Source: JANPJV01 sp031425695 (GTDB taxonomy: Bacteria > Pseudomonadota > Gammaproteobacteria > Xanthomonadales > SZUA-5). Taken from it: 14,954 nucleotides of DNA. Shown here piece by piece: positions 1-6,462 of the stretch. The DNA is taken from assembly GCA_031425695.1 (NCBI GenBank), contig JANPJV010000213.1, positions 1 through 14,954 on the forward strand, in the 5' to 3' direction. The translations under genes were made by a program, and so were the position numbers. Each line of letters starts with the position of its first letter. Position 1 is the stretch's first letter. The notes beneath the pieces are model-generated. The model was not told the DNA's origin and searched no databases. It was given only the letters and a program-made list of their open reading frames with translations.

Positions 1-285
1 CAGTTCATCAACGAGGCCGGCGAGCTGATCGAGCACGGCGTGGTTGATGCTGAAATTGGCCGGACGATCGGGATCGGGTCGCAGGCGTGCGGAGAGGTCG
101 AGCTTGCCGCGTGACAGGCGCTGGCCGATGCGCTCGCGCAAGGCCGATTCGAGGCTGCGCAGCTCTTCGGGAAGTCGCGACGAGATTTCAAGGAAGCGAT
201 GATTGACCGTGCGCATCTCCAACCGCAGGTGCCCAATGACGGTCGGGCCCTCGGCACTGCCATAGGCGGTCATGCTGCGTGGCAT
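1..285 (-). CDS. yicC: YicC family endoribonuclease, 5' part (runs off the left edge)
   Basis: The first 95 codons of a YicC-family protein are read leftwards from ATG at 283-285; the rest lies outside the window. The N terminus MPRSMTAYGSAEG, then EMRTVNHRFLE (residues 23-33), RLPEELRSLE (37-46) and RERIGQRLSRGKLD (50-63) follow the conserved YicC_N pattern seen in E. coli YicC (SMTAYAR, EMRSVNQRYLE, RLPE, RLTRGK). YicC proteins are endoribonucleases; the E. coli one has been linked to small-RNA turnover. GGAG lies about 9 bases upstream of the ATG. A second in-frame ATG at 271-273 (MTAYGS) also matches many family members and cannot be excluded as the start. The gene is divergent from rph, as in E. 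coli, and separated from it by a repeat-bearing intergenic region. The family call is firm; activity is inferred from the family. Confidence 0.93.
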   Translation of the reverse strand, partial: MPRSMTAYGSAEGPTVIGHLRLEMRTVNHRFLEISSRLPEELRSLESALRERIGQRLSRGKLDLSARLRPDPDRPANFSINHAVLDQLAGLVDEL

Positions 286-360
286 CGGGCGGCTCCGTCG
301 GAAAAGGGGGGTCGGCGATGCTATCGGAAATCAGGTGAAGGGCTGGCGCGGGCTGCCTTT

Positions 361-507
361 GTAGGTCGGATCAAGCGCCAGCGAAGTCCTTGCACGTAGC
401 GGCGAAGATCGGGGCGCGGATCCGACAATGGGGTCGCGGTGTCGGGCCCGGCGCGACCAAGTTCACGCTGCATGAGAGGTTATTTCGCGCGCCTTGATCC
501 GACCTAC
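361..507. repeat. GTAG-headed inverted repeat pair between yicC and rph (REP/REPIN-like)
   Basis: GTAGGTCGGATCAAG at 361-375 is repeated as its exact reverse complement at 493-507, a perfect 15-base inverted pair with GTAG at both outer ends. Inside are further pairings: GTCGGATC (365-372) with GATCCGAC (419-426), and GGTCGCG (432-438) with CGCGACC (452-458). No credible gene lies between 286 and 562. The GTAG head and inverted arrangement match known REP elements, and other copies of the same architecture occur in this window. The right arm includes TTG at 494-496, which argues against using that codon as the rph start. Confidence 0.7.
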
Positions 508-562
508 GTCGAGCGCCGGTGCGCGTTGCATCCAGCGCTCGACCTCCCGCTCAGCTTCGCGG

Positions 563-1330
563 TTGTATACTGCGCGGCCCTCGAACGGCTGTCCTTCACT
601 CACGAGCCATCCACGCCCCAGCGGCCGCCAGCCCGACGAGCTGCGCGCAGTCAGCTTCCAGCGCAACTTCACCAAGCACGCCGAAGGCTCGGTGCTGGTG
701 AGCTTCGGCCATACGCGCGTGCTGTGCACCGCCAGCGTCGACGAGCGCACGCCGCCGTGGTTGCGCGGCACCGGCGAAGGCTGGGTCACGGCCGAATACA
801 GCATGCTGCCGCGCGCCACGCATACACGCATGCAGCGCGAGAGCGGCCGCGGTGGCGTCGGTGGGCGCACCCACGAGATCCAGCGGCTGATCGGCCGGTC
901 CTTGCGTGCGGTGGTCGACCGGCGCGCGCTCGGTGAACGCCAGATCGTGCTCGATTGCGATGTGCTGCAGGCCGACGGCGGTACGCGCACTGCGGCAATC
1001 ACCGGCGCCTATGTGGCGCTGATGGATGCGACGCGCAAGCTCATGCGCGAGAAAGTGATCACCAAGGATCCGATCCACGGACAGGTGGCGGCGGTCTCGG
1101 TCGGCATTTACCGAAATACAGCCGTACTGGATCTCGATTACGCCGAAGACTCGGATTGCGAAACCGATCTCAATGTCGTGCTCAACGATGCGCTCGGTTT
1201 CATCGAGCTGCAGGGCACGGCAGAGGGTCACGCGTTCCGCCAGGATGAGCTCGACGCCATGCTGGCGCTTGCGCGCAAGGGCGTCACTGCGCTGCACGCG
1301 GCGCAGCGCGAAGCGCTTGCCAGCGGCTGA
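563..1330 (+). CDS. rph: ribonuclease PH (start codon unresolved)
   Basis: RNase PH is a phosphate-dependent 3'-5' exoribonuclease that trims tRNA precursors and degrades structured RNA. From codon 614 onward 238 residues match the family end to end: RPSGRQPDELR, RNFTKHAEGSVLV, VLCTASVDE, GWVTAEYSMLPRATHTR, RTHEIQRLIGRSLRAVVD, LDCDVLQADGGTRTAAITGA, VAAVSVGI, EDSDCETDLNVV and IELQGTAEG. E. coli Rph is 238 residues and starts MRPAGR, so the start should be at 611-613, but that codon is CCA. In-frame candidates upstream are only TTG 563 (used here; 17 extra residues) and TTG 494 (inside a repeat; 40 extra residues). Neither has a good ribosome-binding site, and TTG 563 sits against a TATACT (566-571) that resembles a -10 box. 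A non-canonical start or a sequence error is possible. The stop is TGA 1328-1330. TAEYG of the family is TAEYS here. rdgB follows after 7 bases. Confidence 0.9.
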   Translation: MYTARPSNGCPSLTSHPRPSGRQPDELRAVSFQRNFTKHAEGSVLVSFGHTRVLCTASVDERTPPWLRGTGEGWVTAEYSMLPRATHTRMQRESGRGGVGGRTHEIQRLIGRSLRAVVDRRALGERQIVLDCDVLQADGGTRTAAITGAYVALMDATRKLMREKVITKDPIHGQVAAVSVGIYRNTAVLDLDYAEDSDCETDLNVVLNDALGFIELQGTAEGHAFRQDELDAMLALARKGVTALHAAQREALASG

Positions 1331-1337
1331 CACGCGG

Positions 1338-1943
1338 ATGCGTGAGCTCGTCCTCGCCAGTCACAACCGCGGCAAGCTCGCCGAGCTCACCGCTTTGCTG
1401 GCCGATCTGCCGCTCGCGATTGCCGGCGCGGCAGAGCATGGCGTCAGCGAGCCGGTCGAGGACGGCATCACCTTCGTCGAGAACGCGCTCATCAAGGCGC
1501 GCCATGCGGCGCGCACAAGTGGTCGCGCCGCGCTCGCCGACGACAGCGGCCTGGTCGTCGACGCGCTCGGCGGCGCCCCCGGTGTGTACAGTGCCCGGTA
1601 TGCCGGAGCGGGCGCCGGCGACGCCGCCAATCTCGAAAAACTGCTGCTGGCCACCGAGCATCTGCACGGTGCCGATCGCCAATGCCAGTTCGTGTGCGTG
1701 ATCGTCGTTGTGGCGAGGTGGGACGATCCCTTGCCGCTGATCGCGCAAGGCGTCTGGAACGGGCGCCTGTTGCGCGTGCCGCGCGGCAGCGGGGGCTTCG
1801 GCTACGATCCGATCTTTGCGGATGCCGCGACGGGCCGCGGCGCCGCCGAAATGACGCCGCACGAAAAGGCGCAGATCAGTCATCGCGGACGCGCGCTCAT
1901 GCAGCTCAAGGATCGCATCGTCGACAAGCTCGGCGGCGCATGA
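1338..1943 (+). CDS. rdgB: dITP/XTP pyrophosphatase (RdgB/HAM1 family)
   Basis: This 201-residue protein hydrolyses non-canonical purine nucleoside triphosphates (dITP, XTP, ITP) to monophosphates and pyrophosphate, cleaning the nucleotide pool. Family motifs in order are SHNRGK (8-13, nucleotide/phosphate contact), ENALIKARHAA (49-59), ADDSGL (67-72, with the catalytic Asp at 69), GVYSARYAG (82-90), GGFGYDPIF (152-160) and SHRGRAL (181-187). The length is normal for the family. The start ATG 1338 lies 7 bases after the rph stop and puts the first beta strand (RELVLASHN) at the N terminus; longer in-frame starts run inside rph and are not credible. The stop TGA 1941-1943 overlaps the hemW ATG (ATGA), so the pair is translationally linked. 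The rph-rdgB-hemW order is common in gammaproteobacteria. Confidence 0.96.
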   Translation: MRELVLASHNRGKLAELTALLADLPLAIAGAAEHGVSEPVEDGITFVENALIKARHAARTSGRAALADDSGLVVDALGGAPGVYSARYAGAGAGDAANLEKLLLATEHLHGADRQCQFVCVIVVVARWDDPLPLIAQGVWNGRLLRVPRGSGGFGYDPIFADAATGRGAAEMTPHEKAQISHRGRALMQLKDRIVDKLGGA

Positions 1944-3100
1944 CCGCGGTCTTGCCACCGCTGTCTTTGTACGTGCACCTGCCTTGGTGCGTGCGCAAGT
2001 GCCCGTATTGCGATTTCAATTCGCACCAGCGCCCGGCGCAATTGCCCGACACGCAATACGTGACCGCGTTACTCGCCGATTTCGATCAGGACCAGCATCA
2101 GATCCAGGGCCGACCGATCGAATCGATCTTCTTTGGTGGCGGTACGCCTAGCCTGTTCTCGGGCGCCGCCATCGCCGGCATTCTCGACGGCGTACGCGCC
2201 CGTTGTACGCTGACGCCAGATTGCGAGATCACGCTCGAAACCAACCCAGGCAGCGCTGAGTTCGATCGCTTCGAGGCTTATCTCGCCGCCGGCGTCAATC
2301 GTATATCGCTCGGCGTGCAGAGCTTCGATGATGCCAAGCTCGCGCGTCTTGGCCGGATTCACGGCGCCGACGAGGCGCGGCGCGCGGTGCGCATGGCGCG
2401 CAGCGCAGGCGTCGCCAACATCAATCTCGATCTCATGTTCGGACTGCCGGGGCAGACGCAGCAAGAGGCGCTCGATGATGTCGAACAGGCCATCGCGCTG
2501 GCGCCGGAACACGTGTCGCACTACCAGCTTACGCTGGAACCGCAGACGGTGTTCGCGCGCTTCCCGCCGCAGGATCTGCCCAATGAAGATGTCCTCGACG
2601 AAATGCTCGAGCAGTGCCAGGCGCGCCTTGCGCAAGCAGGTTTCAATCAATACGAAGTGTCGGCGTACGCACTAGCCGGGCGCCGGTCGCGGCACAACGT
2701 CAACTATTGGCGCTTTGGCGATTATCTCGGCATCGGCGCCGGCGCCCACGGCAAATGGACCGATTGCGATGGGGGCGTCCATCGGCTCGCCAAGCAGCGA
2801 ACGCCATCGCTCTATCTGCAGATTGCCGGCACGCCTGCCTGTCTCTCAGAGCAACGGCAGATCGCTTCGGCGGAACTTCCGTTCGAATTCATGCTCAATG
2901 CGCTGCGCCTGCGCGAGGGCTTCGACGACGCCGTCTTCGCTGCGCGCACAGGGCTTGATCTCGCCCGTGACGCAGGCTATCAGCGCGCCCTTGCGGAGGG
3001 CTTGATCGAACAGCGCAGCGGCAGGAGCCGCGCCAGTGAGCTCGGCTACCGCTTCCTCAATGACACCTTGACCCGATTTCTTCCCGCGGCCGCGCGCTGA
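1940..3100 (+). CDS. hemW: radical SAM heme chaperone HemW
   Basis: This 386-residue protein is of the HemW type, a heme-binding radical SAM protein that delivers heme to membrane respiratory enzymes and is often misnamed oxygen-independent coproporphyrinogen oxidase. The 4Fe-4S binding motif CxxxCxxC is C17-C21-C24 in LPWCVRKCPYCDFNSH. It is followed by FFGGGTPSL (SAM-binding glycine motif), ETNPGS, NRISLGVQSFDD, INLDLMFGLPGQT, HVSHYQLTLEP and, in the C-terminal half, RHNVNYWRFGDYLGIGAGAHG. These features and the CPYCDFNSH form separate it from HemN proper. ATG 1940 overlaps the rdgB stop; a longer in-frame reading back to 1682 would lie inside rdgB and is rejected. The C-terminal winged-helix region (EFMLNALRLREGF onward) is complete. 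Confidence 0.96.
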   Translation: MTAVLPPLSLYVHLPWCVRKCPYCDFNSHQRPAQLPDTQYVTALLADFDQDQHQIQGRPIESIFFGGGTPSLFSGAAIAGILDGVRARCTLTPDCEITLETNPGSAEFDRFEAYLAAGVNRISLGVQSFDDAKLARLGRIHGADEARRAVRMARSAGVANINLDLMFGLPGQTQQEALDDVEQAIALAPEHVSHYQLTLEPQTVFARFPPQDLPNEDVLDEMLEQCQARLAQAGFNQYEVSAYALAGRRSRHNVNYWRFGDYLGIGAGAHGKWTDCDGGVHRLAKQRTPSLYLQIAGTPACLSEQRQIASAELPFEFMLNALRLREGFDDAVFAARTGLDLARDAGYQRALAEGLIEQRSGRSRASELGYRFLNDTLTRFLPAAAR

Positions 3101-3127
3101 GCGCTGCACGCGACACTGGAGCCCAAG

Positions 3128-3775
3128 ATGAAGACTTACCAAACCTGGCTATTGCTCGGCACGCTGCTCGCGGCGATTGCACTGCCCGCGGATGCCGCTT
3201 CGAAAACCGAGCCCGAACCCAAGGCCAAGAAAACCACGTCTGCGGACGAAGGCGAAAGTTCGGCGCACGGCGGCCAGCCCGAGGCCTGGATCCGCAGGCC
3301 CGATCGCAACGTGCGTTCGTCCGCGCAGGAAGTTTCGCCGGAAGCCGGACGCGATCAGGCGAAAGTGCCGGGCACACTCGCCAAGGGGAAGGTTCCGCTC
3401 GTCAATACCTACTGGAAGCTGCTCGCGATCGAAGACTCGCCCGTGCTGGTCCGGCCGGGACAGCGCGAAAGCCATATGCGCCTGATCGAGGGCTCCGACC
3501 GCTTCATCGGCCAGGGCATCTGCAATCGCGTCGGCGGCACTTTCAAGCTCGCGGGCCGCAAGCTCAGCTTCGAGGCGACCGTCAACATGCCGTCGCCCTG
3601 CTGGGCTGACGGCCCGCCGGAGACCGCCCTCACCGACGCCTTGAGCGGCACCGTGCGCTTCGAGATCGCGGGACAGGACCTGTACCTGATCGACGCGGAG
3701 GGCGTACGCCGCGCGCATTTTCAAGCGCTGCTGCGGCCAGGAGATCGCCCCGAACCCAGGAAGATTGCCAACTAG
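3128..3775 (+). CDS. exported META (HslJ-like) domain protein
   Basis: This 215-residue protein has three parts: a probable Sec signal peptide (1-23: K2, hydrophobic WLLLGTLLAAIALP, then ADA before the likely cleavage site); a charged, low-complexity linker of about 65 residues rich in Lys, Glu, Ser and Pro; and a META domain (about 90-202). META landmarks are NTYWKLLAIEDSPV (93-106), the SHMRLIEGSDRFIGQGICNRVGG block (115-137) with the family's C-N-R/G core, an inner beta region with MPSPCWAD (154-161), and a closing strand DLYLIDAEG. C132 and C158 could form a disulfide in the periplasm. META domains occur in HslJ and in motility or secreted proteins; their molecular function is unknown, so none is assigned. 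GGAG at 3118-3121 lies 6 bases before ATG. It follows hemW by 27 bases and may be co-transcribed. Confidence 0.82.
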   Translation: MKTYQTWLLLGTLLAAIALPADAASKTEPEPKAKKTTSADEGESSAHGGQPEAWIRRPDRNVRSSAQEVSPEAGRDQAKVPGTLAKGKVPLVNTYWKLLAIEDSPVLVRPGQRESHMRLIEGSDRFIGQGICNRVGGTFKLAGRKLSFEATVNMPSPCWADGPPETALTDALSGTVRFEIAGQDLYLIDAEGVRRAHFQALLRPGDRPEPRKIAN

Positions 3776-3883
3776 CAACCTCGATGCAGGCTGCGGGAAC
3801 TGCGCGAAGGCAAATCCCGTCAACGATGGACGTTTCATGCTTCCACTGCGATGCCCGCCTGTGGCATCCTTCGCCCCCCTCGT

Positions 3884-3960
3884 GGCTATGTAGCTCAGCC
3901 GGTTAGAGCGCGGCACTCATAATGCTGAGGTCGGTGGTTCGAGTCCACCCATAGCCACCA
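3884..3960 (+). tRNA. tRNA-Met (CAU), elongator type
   Basis: A 77-base cloverleaf with encoded CCA. The acceptor stem GGCTATG (3884-3890) pairs with CATAGCC (3950-3956), followed by A and CCA (3958-3960). The anticodon stem CGGCA (3911-3915) pairs with TGCTG (3923-3927) around loop CTCATAA, with anticodon CAT at 3918-3920. The T arm GGTGG/CCACC (3933-3937, 3945-3949) holds TTCGAGT. The acceptor stem and body resemble E. coli elongator tRNA-Met (GGCTACG start) more than tRNA-Ile2, which also carries CAU but starts GGCCCCT. It is not the initiator, which would begin CGCGGGG with an unpaired first base. Confidence 0.95.
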
Positions 3961-4042
3961 TTCTTTCCGCGGGCCGGTCGTTCAGTGCCGGCAACGCGGC
4001 GGCGGCCGCAGCGGCGGCCACAGCCGGGCAATCCGCAAGTTC

Positions 4043-4396
4043 ATGGATATCTTCAAAGTCTTCACCATCGAGTCGGCGCATCGGCTGCCCAACCTGCCGG
4101 CCGGGCACAAATGCCTGCGCCTGCATGGGCACTCATTTCGAATCGAGATCCACGTCTCCGGCCCGATCGTCGAGCCGCAGGGTTGGGTGATGGATTTTGC
4201 CGACGTCAAGGCGGCCTTCGCGCCCTTGTACGAACGCCTCGACCATCACTACCTCAACGACATCGAGGGGCTGGAAAACCCCACCAGCGAGCGGCTTGCC
4301 GAGTGGATCTGGCAGCACCTCAAGCCGCAGCTGCCCTTGCTCTCGGAAGTTGTCGTGCATGAAACCTGCACTGCCGGGTCGCGCTACCGGGGGTGA
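4043..4396 (+). CDS. queD: 6-carboxy-5,6,7,8-tetrahydropterin synthase
   Basis: QueD converts 7,8-dihydroneopterin triphosphate to 6-carboxytetrahydropterin, the second step of queuosine/7-deazaguanine synthesis. The 117-residue protein is near-collinear with E. coli QueD: FTIESAHRLPNLPAGHKC, then LRLHGHSF, GWVMDFADVKAAFAPLYERLDHHYLND, LENPTSERLAEWIW and VVHETCTAGSRYRG. Zinc ligands are H13, H28 and H30; C24 is the catalytic cysteine; D67, H68 and E107 (in HETCTAG) complete the conserved active site. The start ATG 4043 gives the usual length; the ribosome-binding site is weak. It stands alone 82 bases after the tRNA and is followed by two hairpins, so it may be a single-gene unit with the tRNA upstream. 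No other que gene is in the window. Confidence 0.96.
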   Translation: MDIFKVFTIESAHRLPNLPAGHKCLRLHGHSFRIEIHVSGPIVEPQGWVMDFADVKAAFAPLYERLDHHYLNDIEGLENPTSERLAEWIWQHLKPQLPLLSEVVVHETCTAGSRYRG

Positions 4397-4399
4397 TTT

Positions 4400-4430
4400 G
4401 GCTTGAATTCCTTGGGAATTCAAGCCGTTT
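4400..4430 (+). terminator. hairpin with short T tract after queD
   Basis: GGCTTGAATTCC (4400-4411), loop TTG and GGAATTCAAGCC (4415-4426) form a perfect 12-bp stem with a 3-base loop, followed by GTTTTC. It begins 3 bases after the queD stop. The placement suits an intrinsic terminator, though the T tract (4427-4431) is short and broken by G. Confidence 0.5.
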
Positions 4431-4449
4431 TCAAGCATGCGGTCCGCGG

Positions 4450-4470
4450 AGCAAAAACGTGGTTTTTGCT
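4450..4470. repeat. second perfect hairpin in the queD downstream gap
   Basis: AGCAAAAAC (4450-4458), loop GTG and GTTTTTGCT (4462-4470) form a perfect 9-bp stem, 23 bases after the first queD hairpin. Read on the + strand the T run is inside the stem, so this is not a typical terminator. It could be a processing or repeat-derived structure. Nothing else is recognised in the 179-base gap 4397-4575. Confidence 0.4.
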
Positions 4471-4575
4471 GCGCGACGCCCTCCGCTGCACAAGCGGGTT
4501 GTGCCCTCTTAGCCATTCATCGCCACCCGGGTATGCGGCCGTTATGCTTGGTGTCGGGTGCAATCCAGGGGTGTG

Positions 4576-5160
4576 ATGATGAGGATGGTAAAACACACAG
4601 CGCTTGCGCTGTTGTTGTGGTCCGGATGCGGTGCGGCGCTGGGACTCAACCTGGCTGGCACCGAGATACCGACGTTGATCCGCGCATCCGAGCAGGCGCG
4701 CCCATGGCCACTGGTCGGGTCGGCGATCATCAACCGCAGCTTCATTCCGTTCTATGCGATGGCACTGCACGCGCCCAACGAGAGCATCACCGAGGGCAAC
4801 CTCGGCGGCGGACTGACGCCACTGCAGCTGACCCTGGTGTGGTACGCGACCACGTTACCCAAGGAACAGGTGCAGGAACACTTCCGCAAGCTGTTCGAAC
4901 AGGTCGCCGACGCTGAAACCTTGCGCAACGCCGGCCCACGGCTGGAAAAGCTGCTGAGCATCCTGCCGGCCGCCGAACGCGGCCGTCGAATCACCTTCTT
5001 GTACACGCCCGATGGCGGCACCCATGTAACCGTCGAAGGCGGCGCCAGCGCGCAGTTTGCCGGCATCGAATTCAATCGCACCCTGCTGCAGATGTGGCTC
5101 GGCCCGAAGGCTGACCCGGAAGTGCTGGCGGGGCTGACCAAGCCACAACCGGCTGGGTGA
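4576..5160 (+). CDS. exported chalcone isomerase-like protein
   Basis: A 194-residue protein with an N-terminal signal sequence (MMRMVKHTALALLLWSGCGAALG, about 1-23) and a body resembling the bacterial chalcone-isomerase-like family (Chalcone_3 type). Typical features are GSAIINRSFIPFYAMALHAP (fold-defining beta hairpin, about 47-66), LTLVWYATTLPKEQVQEHF, RRITFLYTPDGGTHVTVEG, and the C-terminal helix LLQMWLGPKADPEVLAGL where the family has WLGxxP..xxL. Bacterial members are mostly secreted and lack a shown isomerase activity; some related proteins bind fatty acids, so no reaction is claimed. The start is chosen from three in-frame ATGs (4576, 4579, 4585) and a GTG at 4558; AGGGG at 4567-4571 suits 4576 or 4579. 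It is a monocistron-like gene, flanked by hairpins upstream and a REP-like pair downstream. Confidence 0.75.
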   Translation: MMRMVKHTALALLLWSGCGAALGLNLAGTEIPTLIRASEQARPWPLVGSAIINRSFIPFYAMALHAPNESITEGNLGGGLTPLQLTLVWYATTLPKEQVQEHFRKLFEQVADAETLRNAGPRLEKLLSILPAAERGRRITFLYTPDGGTHVTVEGGASAQFAGIEFNRTLLQMWLGPKADPEVLAGLTKPQPAG

Positions 5161-5192
5161 GTGGTCGGCGGCTGGCAGATGGATCGCAGGTC

Positions 5193-5269
5193 AGGTTGCC
5201 CGCGTCGCGGGCTACTTGACGGCCGTTCCCGGCACAAAGGCGTCAGGTAGCCCGCCGTGCGGGCAACAG
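5193..5269. repeat. GTAG-headed REP-like pair, heads facing inward
   Basis: Two 21-base units in inverted orientation lie at 5195-5215 (ends GGGCTAC) and 5247-5267 (starts GTAGCCCGC, ends GGGCAAC). They match at 18 of 21 positions after reverse complement, differing only in the central three. Each is itself a small hairpin (GCCCGC against GCGGGC). The match extends weakly into the flanks (TTGAC against GTCAG). Unlike the other copies, the GTAG heads point toward each other. The unit lies in the 227-base gap between the chalcone-isomerase-like gene and the phasin. Confidence 0.7.
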
Positions 5270-5318
5270 ACCAACGCTGAGATTTCGTTGAACCCCTCTG
5301 AACACCCCGATCGCGCTA

Positions 5319-5360
5319 TGTTGCACTGCAACAAATTCGGGTCTATGCTGCAACGCAACA
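5319..5360. promoter_or_regulatory. paired TGC-N3-GCA palindromes over a promoter (probable phasin repressor operator)
   Basis: TGTTGCACTGCAACA (5319-5333) is a perfect 6-3-6 palindrome. TGCTGCAACGCAACA (5346-5360) repeats it with one mismatch, 27 bases on. A plausible sigma-70 promoter, TTGCAC (5321-5326), 17-base spacer, TATGCT (5344-5349), is covered at both boxes, as expected for repression. PhaR repressors of PHB-producing bacteria bind TGC-rich palindromes of this kind upstream of phasin genes; that this is a PhaR site is inference. Confidence 0.5.
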
Positions 5361-5387
5361 TGGGGTTCAAACCGAACGCAGGAGTGT

Positions 5388-5771
5388 ATGAGCATGTACG
5401 AGCAATCGAGCAACCAGATTCTGGCGCTGTCCAAGCAGGCCGCCGAAAATTTCATCAAGATCAATGGCATCTTCGTCGAAGGCTTCGAGAAGCTGGTCGA
5501 CATCCAGCTCAAGAGTTTCGAAGACCGCCTGAAGACTGCCACCGATTTCTTCGGCACGAGTGACGTGCGTGACCTCGAAGCCGCCAAGAGCGCGCTGCCG
5601 AAGGCTGTTTCGATGGTCAAGGATTCCGCCGAGAAGTTCTACGCGACCTCGCAGGAAGTGACCGGCGTGATGGTCAAGACTGGCGAAGCGCTGGGCCAGC
5701 TCGTCAAGGGCCAGGTCGACGCGGCGAACGACAGTGTCGTGAAGTCGGTCAAGTCGGCGAAGGCGCGCTAA
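5388..5771 (+). CDS. phasin family protein (PHB granule-associated)
   Basis: A 127-residue, all-helical, cysteine-free protein with the Phasin_2 pattern: QILALSKQAAENFIKINGIFVEGFEKLVDIQLKSFEDRL in the first half, a DVRDLEAAKSALPKAV linker, then EKFYATSQEVTGVMVKTGEALGQLVKGQVD. It ends in a Lys/Ala-rich tail (VVKSVKSAKAR) of the kind common in phasins. Phasins coat polyhydroxyalkanoate granules and control their size. GGAG at 5381-5384 is only 3 bases from ATG 5388 but 9 from ATG 5394, so the true start may be 5394 (125 residues). The gene is alone: a probable operator-covered promoter lies upstream and a strong terminator 69 bases downstream. PHB synthesis in this organism is implied, but no pha biosynthetic gene is in the window. 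Confidence 0.88.
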   Translation: MSMYEQSSNQILALSKQAAENFIKINGIFVEGFEKLVDIQLKSFEDRLKTATDFFGTSDVRDLEAAKSALPKAVSMVKDSAEKFYATSQEVTGVMVKTGEALGQLVKGQVDAANDSVVKSVKSAKAR

Positions 5772-5839
5772 GCGTCCGCTAAATTGTAAGCAACCATTCG
5801 ACGCGACGCCGTCCCTCCTCCGGATTCGCGTCGATCAGA

Positions 5840-5875
5840 CCCCGGCCGGCCTTTGCGCCCGCCGGGGTTTTTTTT
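5840..5875 (+). terminator. strong intrinsic terminator after the phasin gene
   Basis: CCCCGGC (5840-5846) pairs with GCCGGGG (5861-5867), with further GC pairing possible within the 14-base middle, followed directly by eight T (5868-5875). A second stem, TCGACGCGA (5798-5806) with TCGCGTCGA (5826-5834), lies just upstream and may act as a 3' end stabiliser. Confidence 0.9.
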
Positions 5876-5896
5876 GCCTGTGCTTCTGTGGGAAGC

Positions 5897-6048
5897 GTAG
5901 GCCGGTGTGGCCCATGCTGCGCCGATTGGCTTTCGCGATCAATTGCATCGGGCCTCTCCGGCGCTCCCGCCCAAGAGCGCCGCAGAGGCCGATCGGATCA
6001 CCATCCCGGGGTGCCGATTGTTCCCGCCGATCGGCCACAGCGGCCTAC
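5897..6048. repeat. GTAG-headed composite inverted repeat, copy adjoining the MAPEG gene
   Basis: Outer arms GTAGGCCGGTGTGGCC (5897-5912) and GGCCACAGCGGCCTAC (6033-6048) pair with one mismatch over 16 bases. Inner arms GGCCTCTCCGGCGCTC (5951-5966) and GAGCGCCGCAGAGGCC (5975-5990) also pair with one mismatch, around an 8-base loop. The same outer and inner words recur at 8151-8240, showing a dispersed family. The right-hand GTAG (6045-6048, minus strand) supplies the TAG stop of the MAPEG gene. Confidence 0.75.
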
Positions 6049-6422
6049 ATCGCCGCGAGCACGAACATCGCCACCCAGCAGGCGACGCCGGCGACCCATG
6101 CCAGGCTGCGCAGGGTCGGCTGGTCGGCCAGATAGAAGCCCGCATACACCAGCCGGGCCACGATGAAGCCGACGCCCAAGGCGTCGAGTGTGTCCTGGTT
6201 GACGTTGAGCTCATGGGCGATGATTACCGCCGCGGCGAAGGGCGGAAACGCCTCGAGGGAGTTTAAGTGTGCCCAGTGCGCACGTTGCCGAAAGCCGGTC
6301 AGTGTCGCCTGGAAATCGCGCGGGCGCCGGTTGTTGAAGCCGGGTCCGCTGAATTTCGCGACGCCGGTGAGCAAGACCGGCAGCAGGGCAGCAAGAAAAA
6401 CACACCAATAAGCTAAGGTCAT
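6045..6422 (-). CDS. MAPEG family integral membrane protein
   Basis: A 125-residue inner-membrane protein with four hydrophobic segments: about 3-21 (LAYWCVFLAALLPVLLTGV), about 55-75 (EAFPPFAAAVIIAHEL), about 82-98 (ALGVGFIVARLVYAGFYL) and about 106-123 (LAWVAGVACWVAMFVLAAM). The central RAHWAHLNSLEAFPPFAAAVI matches the MAPEG signature RAxxAHxNxxEnfP. MAPEG proteins include eukaryotic glutathione transferases and leukotriene enzymes; bacterial short members are mostly uncharacterised, so no substrate is given. The start is ATG 6420-6422, with GGAG 6 bases upstream; an upstream in-frame ATG at 6459-6461 lacks this site. The stop TAG (6045-6047) is part of the GTAG head of an adjacent repeat. 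The gene is convergent with the phasin and divergent from the FHA-phosphatase gene. Confidence 0.87.
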   Translation of the reverse strand: MTLAYWCVFLAALLPVLLTGVAKFSGPGFNNRRPRDFQATLTGFRQRAHWAHLNSLEAFPPFAAAVIIAHELNVNQDTLDALGVGFIVARLVYAGFYLADQPTLRSLAWVAGVACWVAMFVLAAM

Positions 6423-6462
6423 GCGCGGCTCCAGTGGCGAGTGGCTCCATGATCGCCACACA

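Noticed and set aside
439..1002. Overlapping reading frames on both strands across the rph 5' region
   Set aside because: They share bases with the well-supported rph frame, show skewed Arg/Ala/Pro content and match no family.
3884..3960. tRNA-Ile2 (CAU, lysidine-modified) instead of tRNA-Met
   Set aside because: The acceptor stem and overall sequence follow elongator tRNA-Met rather than the GGCCCCT type; a small chance remains since both have a CAU anticodon.
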